The notes under the pieces were generated by a model, which was given only the letters and a program-made list of their open reading frames with translations, searched no databases and was not told the DNA's origin. Positions 33,212-42,425 of a DNA stretch of 64,000 bases are shown here, piece by piece. The DNA lies in the NCBI GenBank assembly GCA_900472395.1, contig UCHV01000001.1, positions 124,001 to 188,000 on the forward strand. Direction: 5' to 3'. The DNA comes from Hyphomicrobiales bacterium. GTDB lineage: Bacteria; Pseudomonadota; Alphaproteobacteria; Rhizobiales; Rhizobiaceae. How positions within the stretch are numbered: position 1 is the first letter of the stretch; every line of letters begins with the position of its first letter. Position numbers and translations under genes: made by a program.

Positions 33212-33457
33212 AAAAGATTGGCTAAGCCAACAGGGAACTGCATCAAATATGCAAAACAAACGGGTAGCTCTGAATTGAATAGCCGCAGCGCCAGATAACG
33301 GCCGCAACCCCACGCAGTGGCGGGTTGCTCCAGCAGGCAGATTTGCGCGGACCATTTCAATCCATCGCTCCAACCCGTGTGAGGGAGGTGCCCATCCGAC
33401 CAACAGTGTCGAGCGCATTCGTGATGAACAGCAATTGTCAAATCTTGAGGATGGAAA

Positions 33458-34492
33458 ATGAAGAATTTGTTGAAAGTCGCAATCGGCTTCGCGGCACTCG
33501 CCGTCACGCTTCCGCAAGCAGCCTTTGCAGCGCCTGGCGATACGCTCAAGGCGGTTCAGGCCAGAGGTGCCTTGAACTGCACGTCCAGCGACGGCAACTT
33601 CGAGGGCTTCGCGGAACTGGACAGCAAGGGTAACTGGCACGGTCTCGATATCGATTACTGCCGCGCGGTCGCGACGGCAATTTTCGGTTCCGACTCCAAG
33701 CTCAAACTGATCCCTGTCAGCTGGGCACAACGCTTCCCATCGCTGCAGTCGGGTGAACTCGATCTGGTGGTGAAGGCCAGCGGCTGGTTGATGAGCCGCG
33801 ATACCGAACTCGGCTTTCAGTTCAGCACTCCGTATTTCGTCGGGGTGACGCAGTTCATGGCCCACAAGGAACTGGGCGCCAAGTCCGTTACCGATCTTGC
33901 CGGCGGCAGTGTCTGCCTTTCCGGTGGCACCAGCGTCGAGAAACTCGTCAGCGACTATGTTGCCCAGAACAAATACGATCTGAAACTGGTCACGTTCGAA
34001 AAGAACGCAGAGGCGGTCGCAGCCTATTTTGCCAACCGCTGCGATGCCTACACCGAATGGGGTCCGATCGTGGCGGCAACCCGCGCGTCGTCGGCTGATC
34101 CCGACAATCACGTCATTCTTTCGGATAACCTGTCGCTCGAACCTGAAGGCATTGTCGTGCGTCAGGGCGACGATTCCTGGGTCGACGTCATCAACTGGGT
34201 TATCGCTTCGCAGCGCATCGCTGAAGAAAACGGCATTACCAGCAAGAACGTTGACGAAATGAAGAGTTCGCCGCCGAATGCAACGGTTGGCAAGCTTCTC
34301 GGTGTGACGCCAGGTATCGGCACCCGTCTCGGCCTGAAGGACGATTGGGCGTACAATGTCATCAAGGCGCATGGCAATGCCGAGGAAATGTACGATCGCA
34401 GCTTCGGTGAAGGATCACGTTACAAGCTGCCGCGCGGCATGAATGCTCCGTGGCAGAAAGGTGGCATCTTCTATCCGCCTGTTCTGGATTGA
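33458..34492 (+). CDS. polar amino-acid ABC transporter, substrate-binding protein (AapJ-like)
   Basis: This 344-aa protein has a Sec signal peptide (MKNLLKVAIGFAALAVTLPQ, cleavage after AFA near residue 24). The mature protein matches AapJ/BztA: GALNCTSSDGNFEGF, NWHGLDIDYCRAVATAIFG, IPVSWAQRFPSLQSGELDLV and CDAYTEW are in the same order and length. It binds an L- or D-amino acid in the periplasm. The next three genes supply two different permeases and the ATPase, as in aapJQMP. A terminator-like hairpin follows at once, consistent with higher expression of this gene than of the membrane genes. With the epimerase gene before it, hydroxyproline or a relative is the likely ligand. Confidence 0.9.
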   Translation: MKNLLKVAIGFAALAVTLPQAAFAAPGDTLKAVQARGALNCTSSDGNFEGFAELDSKGNWHGLDIDYCRAVATAIFGSDSKLKLIPVSWAQRFPSLQSGELDLVVKASGWLMSRDTELGFQFSTPYFVGVTQFMAHKELGAKSVTDLAGGSVCLSGGTSVEKLVSDYVAQNKYDLKLVTFEKNAEAVAAYFANRCDAYTEWGPIVAATRASSADPDNHVILSDNLSLEPEGIVVRQGDDSWVDVINWVIASQRIAEENGITSKNVDEMKSSPPNATVGKLLGVTPGIGTRLGLKDDWAYNVIKAHGNAEEMYDRSFGEGSRYKLPRGMNAPWQKGGIFYPPVLD

Positions 34493-34500
34493 TCGAACCA

Positions 34501-34534
34501 GCCCTGCCTGCCCGCGGGCAGGGCTTCCTCTTCT
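34501..34534 (+). terminator. attenuating hairpin after binding-protein gene
   Basis: GCCCTGCC (34501-34508) pairs with GGCAGGGC (34517-34524), with a GC-rich loop, followed by TTCCTCTTCTT. It lies 9 bases after the stop and 40 bases before the permease gene, a normal place for partial termination in ABC importer operons. Confidence 0.7.
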
Positions 34535-34565
34535 TAAGACCTAGTCGTGCATTGGTGAGACCGGT

Positions 34566-35702
34566 ATGAGCAGCTTATTAGGAAGCCGTAAGCAAAGAGA
34601 CGTGATATTGCAGCTGCTTTTTCTGGCAGTGATCGCGACAGTCATCGTCACCAGCGTGATCAGCACAAAACGTAATCTCGAAATCACCGGCGTCACCGTT
34701 GGCTGGGACTTCCTGAGATATTCCACGGGATCGACAATCGCGTTTACGCTGATCGACTACGACATCAACTCGACCTATGCGCGGGCGCTGCTCGTCGGTT
34801 TCGTCAACACCATCTTTCTCGGCGTCATTTCGGTTTCGCTCGCGATCATCCTCGGAACGGTGATCGGCACCGCCAGGCTATCCGGCCACAAGCTGCTGAA
34901 TTTCATGGCAAAGTGCTATGTGCACCTGTTCCGAAACATTCCGCTGATCCTGCAGGCTTTTTTCTGGTACTCGCTGGTGGCCCACCTGCCGGCTCCCCGC
35001 ACGGCCATAACCTTGCCAGGCAATATATTCATCTCGAACCGCGGTGTGTTTTTCCCGTGGTTCAATGTCGGCGGATGGTATTGCGTCGCAGCCTTCGCGG
35101 TTCTCGCCGCCGGCATTGTCGCTACCGTGTCGACCATGAAACGGACGGCGAGATGGACCGCCTTCGGCTGGCTCGCGGCAGCGGCGGCAATTGCGTCGGC
35201 GATCATGTATATGGGCAGCCTTCCGGACCTGCCTTTCATCAGCATTCCCGAGTCCAAGGGCCTTCGTTTCGTCGGCGGCGTCACCATCGTCCCGGAACTG
35301 AGCGCGGCAATCGTTGCCATTTCGTTGTTTGGTGCCTCTTACGTGGCCGAGATCGTGCGTGCAGGTTTCCTCGCCGTTCCCAAGGGTTACACCGAAGCCG
35401 CCAATGCGCTCGGCCTCCAGGCCTGGCATGTGTTCTGGCGCATCAAGCTGCCATTGATGATCCGCACCATCCTGCCGACGATGACGAACCAGATCATCTG
35501 GCTGATGAAAGCAACGACCATCGGCATTGCAATCGGATTTTCGGATTACTTCGGGATCATCTCCAACTCGATCAACCGCTCCGGGCAGACGTTGACGCTG
35601 ATCTTCCTTCTGATCATCGGCTTCTGGGCAATCAACATGACGATCTCCTTCGTCCTGAATGCAGTCAACCGTGCGATCGCTTTGCCGGGATATAAGAAAT
35701 GA
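34566..35702 (+). CDS. polar amino-acid ABC transporter permease 1 (AapQ-like)
   Basis: The 378-aa permease has about eight helices, the longer form typical of AapQ/BztB rather than the five-helix His/Gln type. Visible features: an N-terminal helix after KQRDVILQLLFLAVIATVIVT, HLFRNIPLILQAFFWY, and the EAA loop VPKGYTEAANALGLQAWHVFWRIKLP near residue 280, which contacts the ATPase. The stop overlaps the start of the second permease gene (ATGA). It forms a heterodimer with the next protein. Confidence 0.92.
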   Translation: MSSLLGSRKQRDVILQLLFLAVIATVIVTSVISTKRNLEITGVTVGWDFLRYSTGSTIAFTLIDYDINSTYARALLVGFVNTIFLGVISVSLAIILGTVIGTARLSGHKLLNFMAKCYVHLFRNIPLILQAFFWYSLVAHLPAPRTAITLPGNIFISNRGVFFPWFNVGGWYCVAAFAVLAAGIVATVSTMKRTARWTAFGWLAAAAAIASAIMYMGSLPDLPFISIPESKGLRFVGGVTIVPELSAAIVAISLFGASYVAEIVRAGFLAVPKGYTEAANALGLQAWHVFWRIKLPLMIRTILPTMTNQIIWLMKATTIGIAIGFSDYFGIISNSINRSGQTLTLIFLLIIGFWAINMTISFVLNAVNRAIALPGYKK

Positions 35703-36796
35703 AGGCGGATCTAGTGATGGCCAATGACATGTTTGCTTCTCCTGTTCACACTCGCTCTTTTATCGAAACGGTGCGCAAGGACTATTTCAGTACGCCCGTT
35801 CAGGCGCTGCTGACCCTGATATGTGCGTCGGTCATCGTCTATGTCATCTGGGCGCTGGTGCGTTGGGCATTCATCGATTCCATCTGGTCCGGCACGCCGG
35901 AAGATTGCCACGCGGCCGCAGGCGCATGCTGGGCGGTGGTCAAGGACCGCTATCGTCTCATCATGTTCGGCCTCTATCCTTACGACGAACAATGGCGCTC
36001 CGCGATTGCCTGTCTTGCCGTGCTGGCGACGGTCATCCTCTCCTGCATACCTTATTTCTGGTCGGCCAAGCGTCTGCCAGTGGTATGGGTCGTCGGCTAC
36101 GCCGTGTTCTACTACCTGATGAAAGGCGGCATTTTCGGCCTGTCGGTGGTGCTGGAAACCCAGTGGGGTGGGCTTGCGCTGACGACGTTCGTTTTCGCAT
36201 CCACGGTCATCATCGGAATGCCGCTTGCCATCGTGCTTGCTCTGCTGCGGCGATCGAAATTGCCGGTAATTTCGGCCTTAACGGCATTGTTCATAGATGG
36301 CATACGGTCTTTGCCGCTGCTTTCGATCCTGTTCACCGCGGCGATCGTGCTGCCCTATGCGATGCCGGACTTCCTGGTCGGCGACAAGCTTTATCGCGTC
36401 ATCATGGGGGCGGCGGTGTTCTTCGCGGTCTACCAGGCAGAGGTCATCCGCAGCGGTATTCAGAGCCTGCCTGCGGGGCAGGAAGAGGCTTCGATCGCGC
36501 TCGGCCTGAATTACTGGCAGACCGTCTCCAGGATCATCCTTCCGCAGGCCTTCCGTTTCGCGCTTCCCCCGACCATCAATCAGGTCGTGATCGCCTTCAT
36601 GGAAACCTCGCTGATCGTCATTCTCGGATTTTTCGAGATCACCGCGTCGGGCAATGCCGCGTTCTCGGCGGGAGGCTGGAACTCGTTCTATGTCGAGGTC
36701 TACACCTTCGTCGCGCTGATCTACTTCGTCTTTACGTACTCGCTATCGATGTACGGGAGCTATCTGGAACGATCGTTACGCCTGATGGCGCGCTGA
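35699..36796 (+). CDS. polar amino-acid ABC transporter permease 2 (AapM-like)
   Basis: This 365-aa protein is homologous to AapM/BztC. The EAA loop reads LPAGQEEASIALGLNYWQTVSRIILPQ (around residue 265) and ends with AFRFALPPTINQVVIAFMETSL; eight or so helices are predicted. Its ATG overlaps the stop of the first permease by four bases; an internal ATG at 35717 is possible. With the previous gene it forms the membrane channel of the importer, with the ATPase encoded next. The presence of two different permeases and their lengths point to the broad-specificity Aap/Bzt group rather than a single-amino-acid importer. Confidence 0.92.
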   Translation: MKADLVMANDMFASPVHTRSFIETVRKDYFSTPVQALLTLICASVIVYVIWALVRWAFIDSIWSGTPEDCHAAAGACWAVVKDRYRLIMFGLYPYDEQWRSAIACLAVLATVILSCIPYFWSAKRLPVVWVVGYAVFYYLMKGGIFGLSVVLETQWGGLALTTFVFASTVIIGMPLAIVLALLRRSKLPVISALTALFIDGIRSLPLLSILFTAAIVLPYAMPDFLVGDKLYRVIMGAAVFFAVYQAEVIRSGIQSLPAGQEEASIALGLNYWQTVSRIILPQAFRFALPPTINQVVIAFMETSLIVILGFFEITASGNAAFSAGGWNSFYVEVYTFVALIYFVFTYSLSMYGSYLERSLRLMAR

Positions 36797-36848
36797 CCCG
36801 CGCGCCGCATCACACAGTTGAAAACGAGATACACGAAGGACAATCATC

Positions 36849-37595
36849 TTGAACAATCAGGCAGCAGCTATCGAGGTGCGTAGCCTCGCCAAATTCTACG
36901 GAAGTCACCAGGTCCTTCACGGCGTTTCGCTCGAGGTTAAAGCCGGAGAAAAGATCGTCATCTGCGGACCGTCCGGATCAGGAAAATCGACGTTGATCCG
37001 ATGCCTCAACAAGCTCGAGGATCATCAGGGTGGCACCATTCGCGTCCTCGGAACGGAACTCAATGACGATATCGAAAACATCAACGAGGTCCGTCGTGAC
37101 GTCGGCATGGTGTTCCAGCATTTCAATCTGTTTCCCCACCTGACCGTTCTCGAAAACTGCGTTCTCGCGCCCATGCTGGTGCGAAAAATCGACAGGAAGA
37201 CCGCCGAAGAACAGGCAATGGCCTTTCTCCAGCGCGTCAAAATTCCGCAGAAGGCGAAAAGCTATCCGGGCGAATTGTCCGGTGGCCAGCAGCAGCGCGT
37301 CGCCATCGCTCGTGCCCTGTGCATGAAGCCGGAAATCATGTTGTTCGACGAGCCGACGAGCGCGCTTGATCCTGAAATGATTTCCGAAGTTCTCGATGTG
37401 ATGATCGAGTTGGCGCAGGGCGGCATGACCATGATCTGCGTCACCCACGAGATGGGGTTTGCCCGCAAGGTCGCCGACCGTGTCGTGTTCATGGATCAGG
37501 GGCAGATTGTTGAAGACGGCCCACCGGCCGAATTTTTCGACAATCCCAAACACGAGCGCTCCAAGCTTTTCCTGAGCCAGATTCTCGGACACTGA
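36849..37595 (+). CDS. polar amino-acid ABC transporter ATPase (AapP-like)
   Basis: The TTG at 36849 opens a 248-aa ATPase; AAGGA lies about 9 bases upstream and no ATG is available near the N-terminus. Walker A is GPSGSGKST (residues 38-46), Q-loop [13 protein letters not shown], signature [15 protein letters not shown], Walker [15 protein letters not shown] and the His switch VTHEMGF. This is the PAAT ATPase pattern (GlnQ/HisP/AapP). It powers the importer encoded by the three preceding genes and is followed after about 75 bases by the second epimerase gene. Confidence 0.93.
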   Translation: MNNQAAAIEVRSLAKFYGSHQVLHGVSLEVKAGEKIVICGPSGSGKSTLIRCLNKLEDHQGGTIRVLGTELNDDIENINEVRRDVGMVFQHFNLFPHLTVLENCVLAPMLVRKIDRKTAEEQAMAFLQRVKIPQKAKSYPGELSGGQQQRVAIARALCMKPEIMLFDEPTSALDPEMISEVLDVMIELAQGGMTMICVTHEMGFARKVADRVVFMDQGQIVEDGPPAEFFDNPKHERSKLFLSQILGH

Positions 37596-37671
37596 AGTTC
37601 ACCGCTTCACTGCACCAGAGATGAAACTCCAAAACCGGCGAGAAAACTTGCCCAACGGAAAGACGCACAAA

Positions 37672-38706
37672 ATGCAATTCGATCGAAAGCTCGAACTTCT
37701 GCTCGTCCATTGCCAGGGAGAAATCGGAAACGTGCTGGTTGGCGGCGCTCCCGATATTCCGGGCGAGACCATGCTGGACAAGATGAACTACATCAACACG
37801 GTGGACGACAGTCTGCGCCGGTTCGTGACCTTCGAACCGCGGGCCAGTGTGGCCATGACGGTCAACTTGCTGTTTCCGCCATTGCGCCCGGAGGCGGATG
37901 CCGGTTTCATCGTTCTCCAGGCGGATCGCGCCCACGCGATGTCGGGCAGCAACGCCATCTGCGTGACGACGGCCTTGCTGGAGAGCGGGCGCGTGAGAAT
38001 GCAGGAGCCGGAAACCATCGTTCGCCTCGATACACCTGCCGGGTTGATTACGGCGCGCGCCAAATGCCAGAATGGCAAGTGCGTCTCGGTGAGCATCGAC
38101 AATGTGCCGAGTTTCGCCGAACAGCTGGATTATGAACTCGATACCCCGAAATGGGGCAGGCTCAAGGTCGATATCTGCTTCGGTGGCGTCTATTACGGCC
38201 TGGTCGATGTGGCACAGCTGGGCTTGACGATAGCGCCGGACAATGCCCGCGAACTTGCCGAAGCCGGGATCGAGCTCAAGGCCTTGCTGGCCGAGAAAGT
38301 TCAGGTCGAACACCCCACGCTGCCGGGCATCAACGAGATTGCCTACATCATGTTCCGCGATACGGACGGCGATGGCGCGGTACGCACCTGTACGACGCTC
38401 AAGCCCGGGCGCGTCGATCGTTCACCATGCGGAACAGGCAGCTCGGCCAACCTTGCCGCCCTCTATGCCCGAGGTCAGGTGAATGTCGACGATGCAAGGA
38501 CGTCGCGATCCATTATCGGCGGCGAGTTTCACGTCCAGGCCATCGGCGAGACCGAGGTCGGAGGGAAAAAGGCCGTTCTTCCGCGCATCACAGGCCGTGG
38601 TTATGTGTTTGGCAGGCAGGAGTTGGCCATGGCCGAATCCGACCCGTTCTCCACCGGGTTCGCCCTTTCCGACACCTGGGGCCCGCAGGTCGCATTGCTG
38701 CGCTGA
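37672..38706 (+). CDS. second proline racemase superfamily protein (Ser/Cys type)
   Basis: With the ATG at 37672 the protein is 344 aa and its start aligns with that of the paralogue at 31990 (MQFDRKL against MRFKKVL); the ATG at 37621 would add 17 residues without family similarity. First catalytic region MSGSNAIC (Ser91 in place of Cys), second RSPCGTGSSAN (Cys253 intact). Overall identity with the paralogue looks modest, so it is not a recent duplicate, and another hydroxyproline isomer or another substituted proline may be its substrate. It is downstream of the importer genes and ends before a terminator. Two epimerases in one cluster suggest more than one substrate stereoisomer. Confidence 0.85.
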   Translation: MQFDRKLELLLVHCQGEIGNVLVGGAPDIPGETMLDKMNYINTVDDSLRRFVTFEPRASVAMTVNLLFPPLRPEADAGFIVLQADRAHAMSGSNAICVTTALLESGRVRMQEPETIVRLDTPAGLITARAKCQNGKCVSVSIDNVPSFAEQLDYELDTPKWGRLKVDICFGGVYYGLVDVAQLGLTIAPDNARELAEAGIELKALLAEKVQVEHPTLPGINEIAYIMFRDTDGDGAVRTCTTLKPGRVDRSPCGTGSSANLAALYARGQVNVDDARTSRSIIGGEFHVQAIGETEVGGKKAVLPRITGRGYVFGRQELAMAESDPFSTGFALSDTWGPQVALLR

Positions 38707-38717
38707 GAGGTTAATGC

Positions 38718-38750
38718 ACGGGGCCGCACCAAGGCGGCTCCGTCCTTATA
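38718..38750. terminator. convergent terminator between epimerase and TetR genes
   Basis: ACGGGGCCGC (38718-38727) faces GCGGCTCCGT (38734-38743) with one G:T pair and a 6-base loop, followed by CCTTATATT. It lies between two convergent genes. Confidence 0.6.
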
Positions 38751-38833
38751 TTGGCCTCGAGTGCGTGGCTTTTGCCGAAGGGTCTGCGTCACGCGATTGA
38801 CGCCTCAATGCTCGAGAAAAATGCCTGCGCGGT

Positions 38834-39484
38834 TCAACGGCGCAGGTAGGAAAGCACCATTTCGACAGCCTGCTCGCGCTGACGGGCAATCGCTGCAGCT
38901 TCCGTCAAATCCTCGTCAAGAACGATTGCCAGCGTATATCCGTTCGAGAAGTAGAAATAACCGAGCGCCGAAATTGAGATATACAGGTGCTTGAGGTCGA
39001 TCGACTGCCGGAACAGTCCCATTTCCTGCCCCTTCCGGATAACGCGATCGAGTTTATCGAGCAGGGGCGTATACAGCGCCTTGATTGTCAGCGCCTGCTT
39101 CAGAAACCGGGCATTCTGCACATTTTCATGCGTGAGCATCCGCACGATACGCGGGTTCTGGGCAAAGGTATCGAAAGTCGACTGAACCAGCCGGCGCACG
39201 GATTCGACAGGATCCGGGCCATCCATATCTATCTGGTTTTGCGATGCCCGAAGCTGCGCGTAGGTTCCTGCAAGGCTGGCGATATACAGCTCTTCCTTGC
39301 TATTGAAGTATTTGTAGATCAGGCTCTTGTTGGTCTTTGACTGTTCGGCGATTGCATCGATCCTGGCTCCATCGAAGCCGCGTTCCATGAACTCATCGAT
39401 TGCGCTGTCGATAATACGTTGCTGAGTCTGCGCCGGATTACGGATTCTTTTCCGTTTGGTTTCGGTCTCGCTGTCTGCGTCCAT
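38834..39484 (-). CDS. TetR-family transcriptional regulator
   Basis: The ATG at 39484 gives 216 aa; the frame continues to 39574 but that part has no ribosome site and precedes the normal TetR start. The helix-turn-helix is QRIIDSAIDEFMERGFDGARIDAIAEQSKTNKSLIYKYFNSKEELY, a textbook TetR DNA-binding domain. The C-terminal ligand domain does not allow a ligand call. It is divergent from the nine-gene operon at 39752-51076, and A/T-rich palindromes lie in the 267-base region between them, so it is the likely repressor of that operon. Confidence 0.9.
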   Translation of the reverse strand: MDADSETETKRKRIRNPAQTQQRIIDSAIDEFMERGFDGARIDAIAEQSKTNKSLIYKYFNSKEELYIASLAGTYAQLRASQNQIDMDGPDPVESVRRLVQSTFDTFAQNPRIVRMLTHENVQNARFLKQALTIKALYTPLLDKLDRVIRKGQEMGLFRQSIDLKHLYISISALGYFYFSNGYTLAIVLDEDLTEAAAIARQREQAVEMVLSYLRR

Positions 39485-39712
39485 TTTCGGCCCATTCACG
39501 TCATTTGCGGCGATCTCGACGTCTGCCGAAAGCCATCTTGCCCATCCGTAGCGCGAAACGAAACCGTCACGCAAATCATCAGATTTCGTGTTCCGCCATG
39601 CCTTCGGGAAATCGTTCTAACTATCTGAAAATACGTAATTTTTAATTTTTATAATGTCCGCCCAAAAAGGCGATTGACCGACTGTAAAAAACCCGGTAGC
39701 TCTTCGTTAATA

Positions 39713-39735
39713 AACTAAATAGTTCTATAAAGAAC
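39713..39735. promoter_or_regulatory. overlapping palindromes, candidate TetR operator
   Basis: AACTAAATAGTT (39713-39724) is a palindrome with 5-bp arms, and GTTCTATAAAGAAC (39722-39735) is a second one overlapping it. Both lie 17-40 bases before the ATG of the binding-protein gene, where a repressor would block transcription. Random A/T-rich symmetry is a real possibility. Confidence 0.4.
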
Positions 39736-39751
39736 ATAAAGGGGCACGTCA

Positions 39752-40759
39752 ATGACCACTGGGAAAAACGCATTTGAAATGTCGAGGCGTTCGCTGATTG
39801 CCGGTTCTCTGGCAGTAGTGGCTGCGCCGGCGTTGGTTCGCGCACAGGGATTGGAGGCATTGTCGGCCCGCATGGATTTTGCGCCTTGGGGCGTCCAGGC
39901 CGCGATGCACCTCGCGCAGGTGAAGGGCTGGTTCAAGGACGTCGGCCTTGATGTCGATATCCAGGATGGTCGCGGTTCGGCGAATACGCTGCAGCTCGTG
40001 AATGCGGGGCAGGTCGATGTCGGTCAGGTGCAGCTCGGTCTCGTGCCGCAAGCGCGGATCAAGAGCGCGACGGTGCGCGCATTTGCGGGGTTCGGCCGCG
40101 CGACCGATCTTGCCGCTGTGGTCGATCGTGAGTCCGCTTACAAGACGGTCGCCGATTTCAAGGGCAAGAGCATCGTCTGTTTTGCGGCAAGCCCCTGGGC
40201 GCCCTTTATCGATTACTGGCTGGCGCAAGGCGGCCTTGACCGTTCAAGCGTAGAACTGCTGCTCGTCGATCCGGCAGCGCTCTGGAGCACTTACACCACC
40301 CGCCGAGCCGATGCGATCCTTTCCACAGGGCCGTCGATCATTCCGCCCGCAGAAGCTGTTCGCCCCTCGCGCGGCATTCTTGCCAGTGACGCCGGCGTGC
40401 ATTTCCCGAGCTACGGGCTTATTGCCAGCGAAAAGACGATCGGAAACCGCGGCAACGCCCTCAAGGTGCTCGTCGCATCCCAGCAGAAGGCCTGGGCATA
40501 CCTGCGCGATGGCAATGCCGCGGAAGGCGCCGATGCGATGATCCAGCAGCGCCCGAACGCCAAGCTGATCAAGGAAGTTCTCGTCCGTCAGATCGAACTG
40601 ACACTGGAGACGTTCGACACGCCGAATACCGGAGGTAAGCCGATCGGTTGGCAGGCGGAGAAGGATTGGGCCGCCGCTCTCGCCAACATGGAAAAGGCGA
40701 GTGCCATTCCTTCTGGCCTGACGCTGTCCGATGTCTTTACCAACGACTTCATCGGTTGA
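39752..40759 (+). CDS. ABC transporter substrate-binding protein with twin-arginine signal (NMT1/SsuA-like)
   Basis: This 335-aa protein starts with a Tat-type signal (SRRSLIAGSLAVVAAPALV, cleavage near residue 32), so it may be exported folded. The mature part is of the SsuA/ThiY/NMT1-like class: FAPWGVQAAMHLAQVKGWFKDVGLDVDIQDG is the typical first lobe opening. It is the first gene of the operon divergent from the TetR gene, followed at once by the ATPase and permease genes. Relatives bind sulfonates, pyrimidine precursors or N-heterocycles; the HyuA/HyuB genes downstream favour a cyclic amide or urea-like ligand. Confidence 0.88.
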   Translation: MTTGKNAFEMSRRSLIAGSLAVVAAPALVRAQGLEALSARMDFAPWGVQAAMHLAQVKGWFKDVGLDVDIQDGRGSANTLQLVNAGQVDVGQVQLGLVPQARIKSATVRAFAGFGRATDLAAVVDRESAYKTVADFKGKSIVCFAASPWAPFIDYWLAQGGLDRSSVELLLVDPAALWSTYTTRRADAILSTGPSIIPPAEAVRPSRGILASDAGVHFPSYGLIASEKTIGNRGNALKVLVASQQKAWAYLRDGNAAEGADAMIQQRPNAKLIKEVLVRQIELTLETFDTPNTGGKPIGWQAEKDWAAALANMEKASAIPSGLTLSDVFTNDFIG

Positions 40760-40766
40760 GGTCGTC

Positions 40767-41555
40767 ATGTTGGACATCACCAAGGACGATTACATCAGGG
40801 TCACAAATCTCGACAAGCGTTATGGCCATGCGGATGAAGCGCTGGTTCTCGAGGGTATCAATCTCGATGTCCGCAAGGGCGAATTCGTCAGCATTCTGGG
40901 ACCGAGCGGCTGTGGCAAAAGTACCCTGCTGAAGTGCATCGCGGGCCTGGAGGATATTTCCGGCGGCCATGTCGATACGTTTGGCCGGCCGGTCGCAGGC
41001 CCGCCCGAGGGGCTGGGAATGGTGTTTCAAAGAGACATGCTTCTCGATTGGCGCACCATCCTCGACAATGTTCTGTTCACGGTCGAATTGAAGGGCAAGG
41101 TCAGTTCCGAAATGCGGGCGAGGGCGAAGGCGCAATTGGCACGGTTCGGCCTCGGCGGATATGAGGATAAGCGGCCCTGGGAGCTATCGGGCGGAATGAG
41201 GCAGAGAGCCTCGATCTGCAGAGCGCTTTTGACGGACCCCGACATTCTCCTGATGGACGAACCTTTCGGTGCCCTGGATGCAATGACAAGAGACGATCTG
41301 AATGTCGAGGTCGCCCGCATCTGGCAGGAAACGAAAAAGACGGTCATTTTCATCACACACAGCATCAGCGAAGCGGTTTTCCTCTCCGACCGGGTAGTCA
41401 TTCTCGACCGCCACCCGGGCCGGATCGTGGAAATCCTCGATATCGATCTGCCCCGGCCGCGGGAACTGCCATTGCGCGAAACGCCGGAATTCGGCCGCTA
41501 CAGCAGCCACATTCGCCAGGTCTTTACCAAGCTGGGGGTCTTTAAAGATGCGTAA
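40767..41555 (+). CDS. ABC transporter ATP-binding protein (SsuB-like)
   Basis: ATG at 40767 follows TTGAGGTCGTC and gives 262 aa. Walker A GPSGCGKST near residue 47, Q-loop VFQRDMLLDW, signature LSGGMRQRASICRAL, Walker B ILLMDEPFGALD and the His switch FITHSISEAV are all present. The DMLLDWRTI Q-loop variant belongs to the nitrate/sulfonate/taurine class, like the ATPase at 6845. It starts 7 bases after the binding-protein stop and overlaps the permease gene by 8 bases. Confidence 0.9.
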   Translation: MLDITKDDYIRVTNLDKRYGHADEALVLEGINLDVRKGEFVSILGPSGCGKSTLLKCIAGLEDISGGHVDTFGRPVAGPPEGLGMVFQRDMLLDWRTILDNVLFTVELKGKVSSEMRARAKAQLARFGLGGYEDKRPWELSGGMRQRASICRALLTDPDILLMDEPFGALDAMTRDDLNVEVARIWQETKKTVIFITHSISEAVFLSDRVVILDRHPGRIVEILDIDLPRPRELPLRETPEFGRYSSHIRQVFTKLGVFKDA

Positions 41556-42321
41556 GAAAACATCCGTGGCGTCCCGTTATCTTCCAGGCCTTCTGACATT
41601 GGTCGCAGCCGTGGTGATCTGGGAAGTGGCAGTGCGGGCATTCGAGATTTCGCCGATCCTGCTGCCGTCACCGGTCGCGGTCTGGAACGAGTTCTGGAGG
41701 GCGCCTTCGTTCTTTCTCTATAATGCAGGTGTAACGCTGACTGTGACGCTCGTCGGGTTTCTGCTCGCCGTCGTTTTCGGCATACTGCTTGCCGTCGTCA
41801 TCGTTTCCTCCAAAACCCTGGAACGGCCGGTCTTTTCCTTTCTGGTTGCCTTGAACTCGGTCCCTAAAGTGGCGCTTGCACCGCTCTTTGTGGTCTGGAT
41901 GGGTATCGGACCGGAACCGAAAGTCGCCATAGCCGTGATGTTGGCCATCTTTGCCATCGTCATCGATACGGTACTGGGTCTGCGCTCTGTCGATCCCGAC
42001 ATGATCAATCTGGCCAAGGTCGGCCGCGCCAGCAAGTGGCAGATATTGACCAAGGTCCGCTTGCCTTGTGCCTTACCCAGCATCTTTGCTGGTCTCAAGG
42101 TGGCCATCTCGCTTGCTCTGATCGGTGCAATCATTGGGGAGTTTGTCGGTAGCTCTTCCGGTCTGGGTTTTGCAATCCTGACGGCGCAGGGCCAGTTCGA
42201 TACTCCCGGTCTTTTCGTGAGCCTGGCTCTGCTGATCGCGATGGGCTCTCTCCTGTTCAACCTGATGGAAGCGATCGAACGCTTTTCCATCCCTTGGCAC
42301 ACTTCGGTGCGCTCACACTAA
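41548..42321 (+). CDS. ABC transporter permease (SsuC-like)
   Basis: The protein has 257 aa and about six helices; the coupling loop is AKVGRASKWQILTKVRLPCALPSIFAGLKV around residue 170. It starts within the end of the ATPase gene and completes the importer. HyuA follows 104 bases later behind a strong ribosome site, so the importer and catabolic enzymes are probably one transcript. Confidence 0.9.
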   Translation: MRKKTSVASRYLPGLLTLVAAVVIWEVAVRAFEISPILLPSPVAVWNEFWRAPSFFLYNAGVTLTVTLVGFLLAVVFGILLAVVIVSSKTLERPVFSFLVALNSVPKVALAPLFVVWMGIGPEPKVAIAVMLAIFAIVIDTVLGLRSVDPDMINLAKVGRASKWQILTKVRLPCALPSIFAGLKVAISLALIGAIIGEFVGSSSGLGFAILTAQGQFDTPGLFVSLALLIAMGSLLFNLMEAIERFSIPWHTSVRSH

Positions 42322-42425
42322 ACCCGAACTTTCAATCCCGAGACGTTCTGACGAGCGAGGCAACCTCGCGCGGCGGCAGCGCTCGACCTCAAACTAGAAA
42401 GGCGCTTCGGCGCAGGAGGCCTCCT

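Larger units (their letters stand above)
33025..33457. other. 433-base intergenic region before the amino-acid importer
   Basis: No gene is supported. It holds a hairpin after the epimerase gene (33054-33094) and a 17-bp direct repeat with TGTCGACA cores (33167-33211). A long open frame on the opposite strand is the shadow of the binding-protein gene and runs into this region. Confidence 0.5.

Noticed and set aside
33047..34372. 441-codon open frame on the minus strand
   Set aside because: Antisense to the AapJ-like binding-protein gene; composition is His/Arg/Asp-rich and no domain is recognisable.
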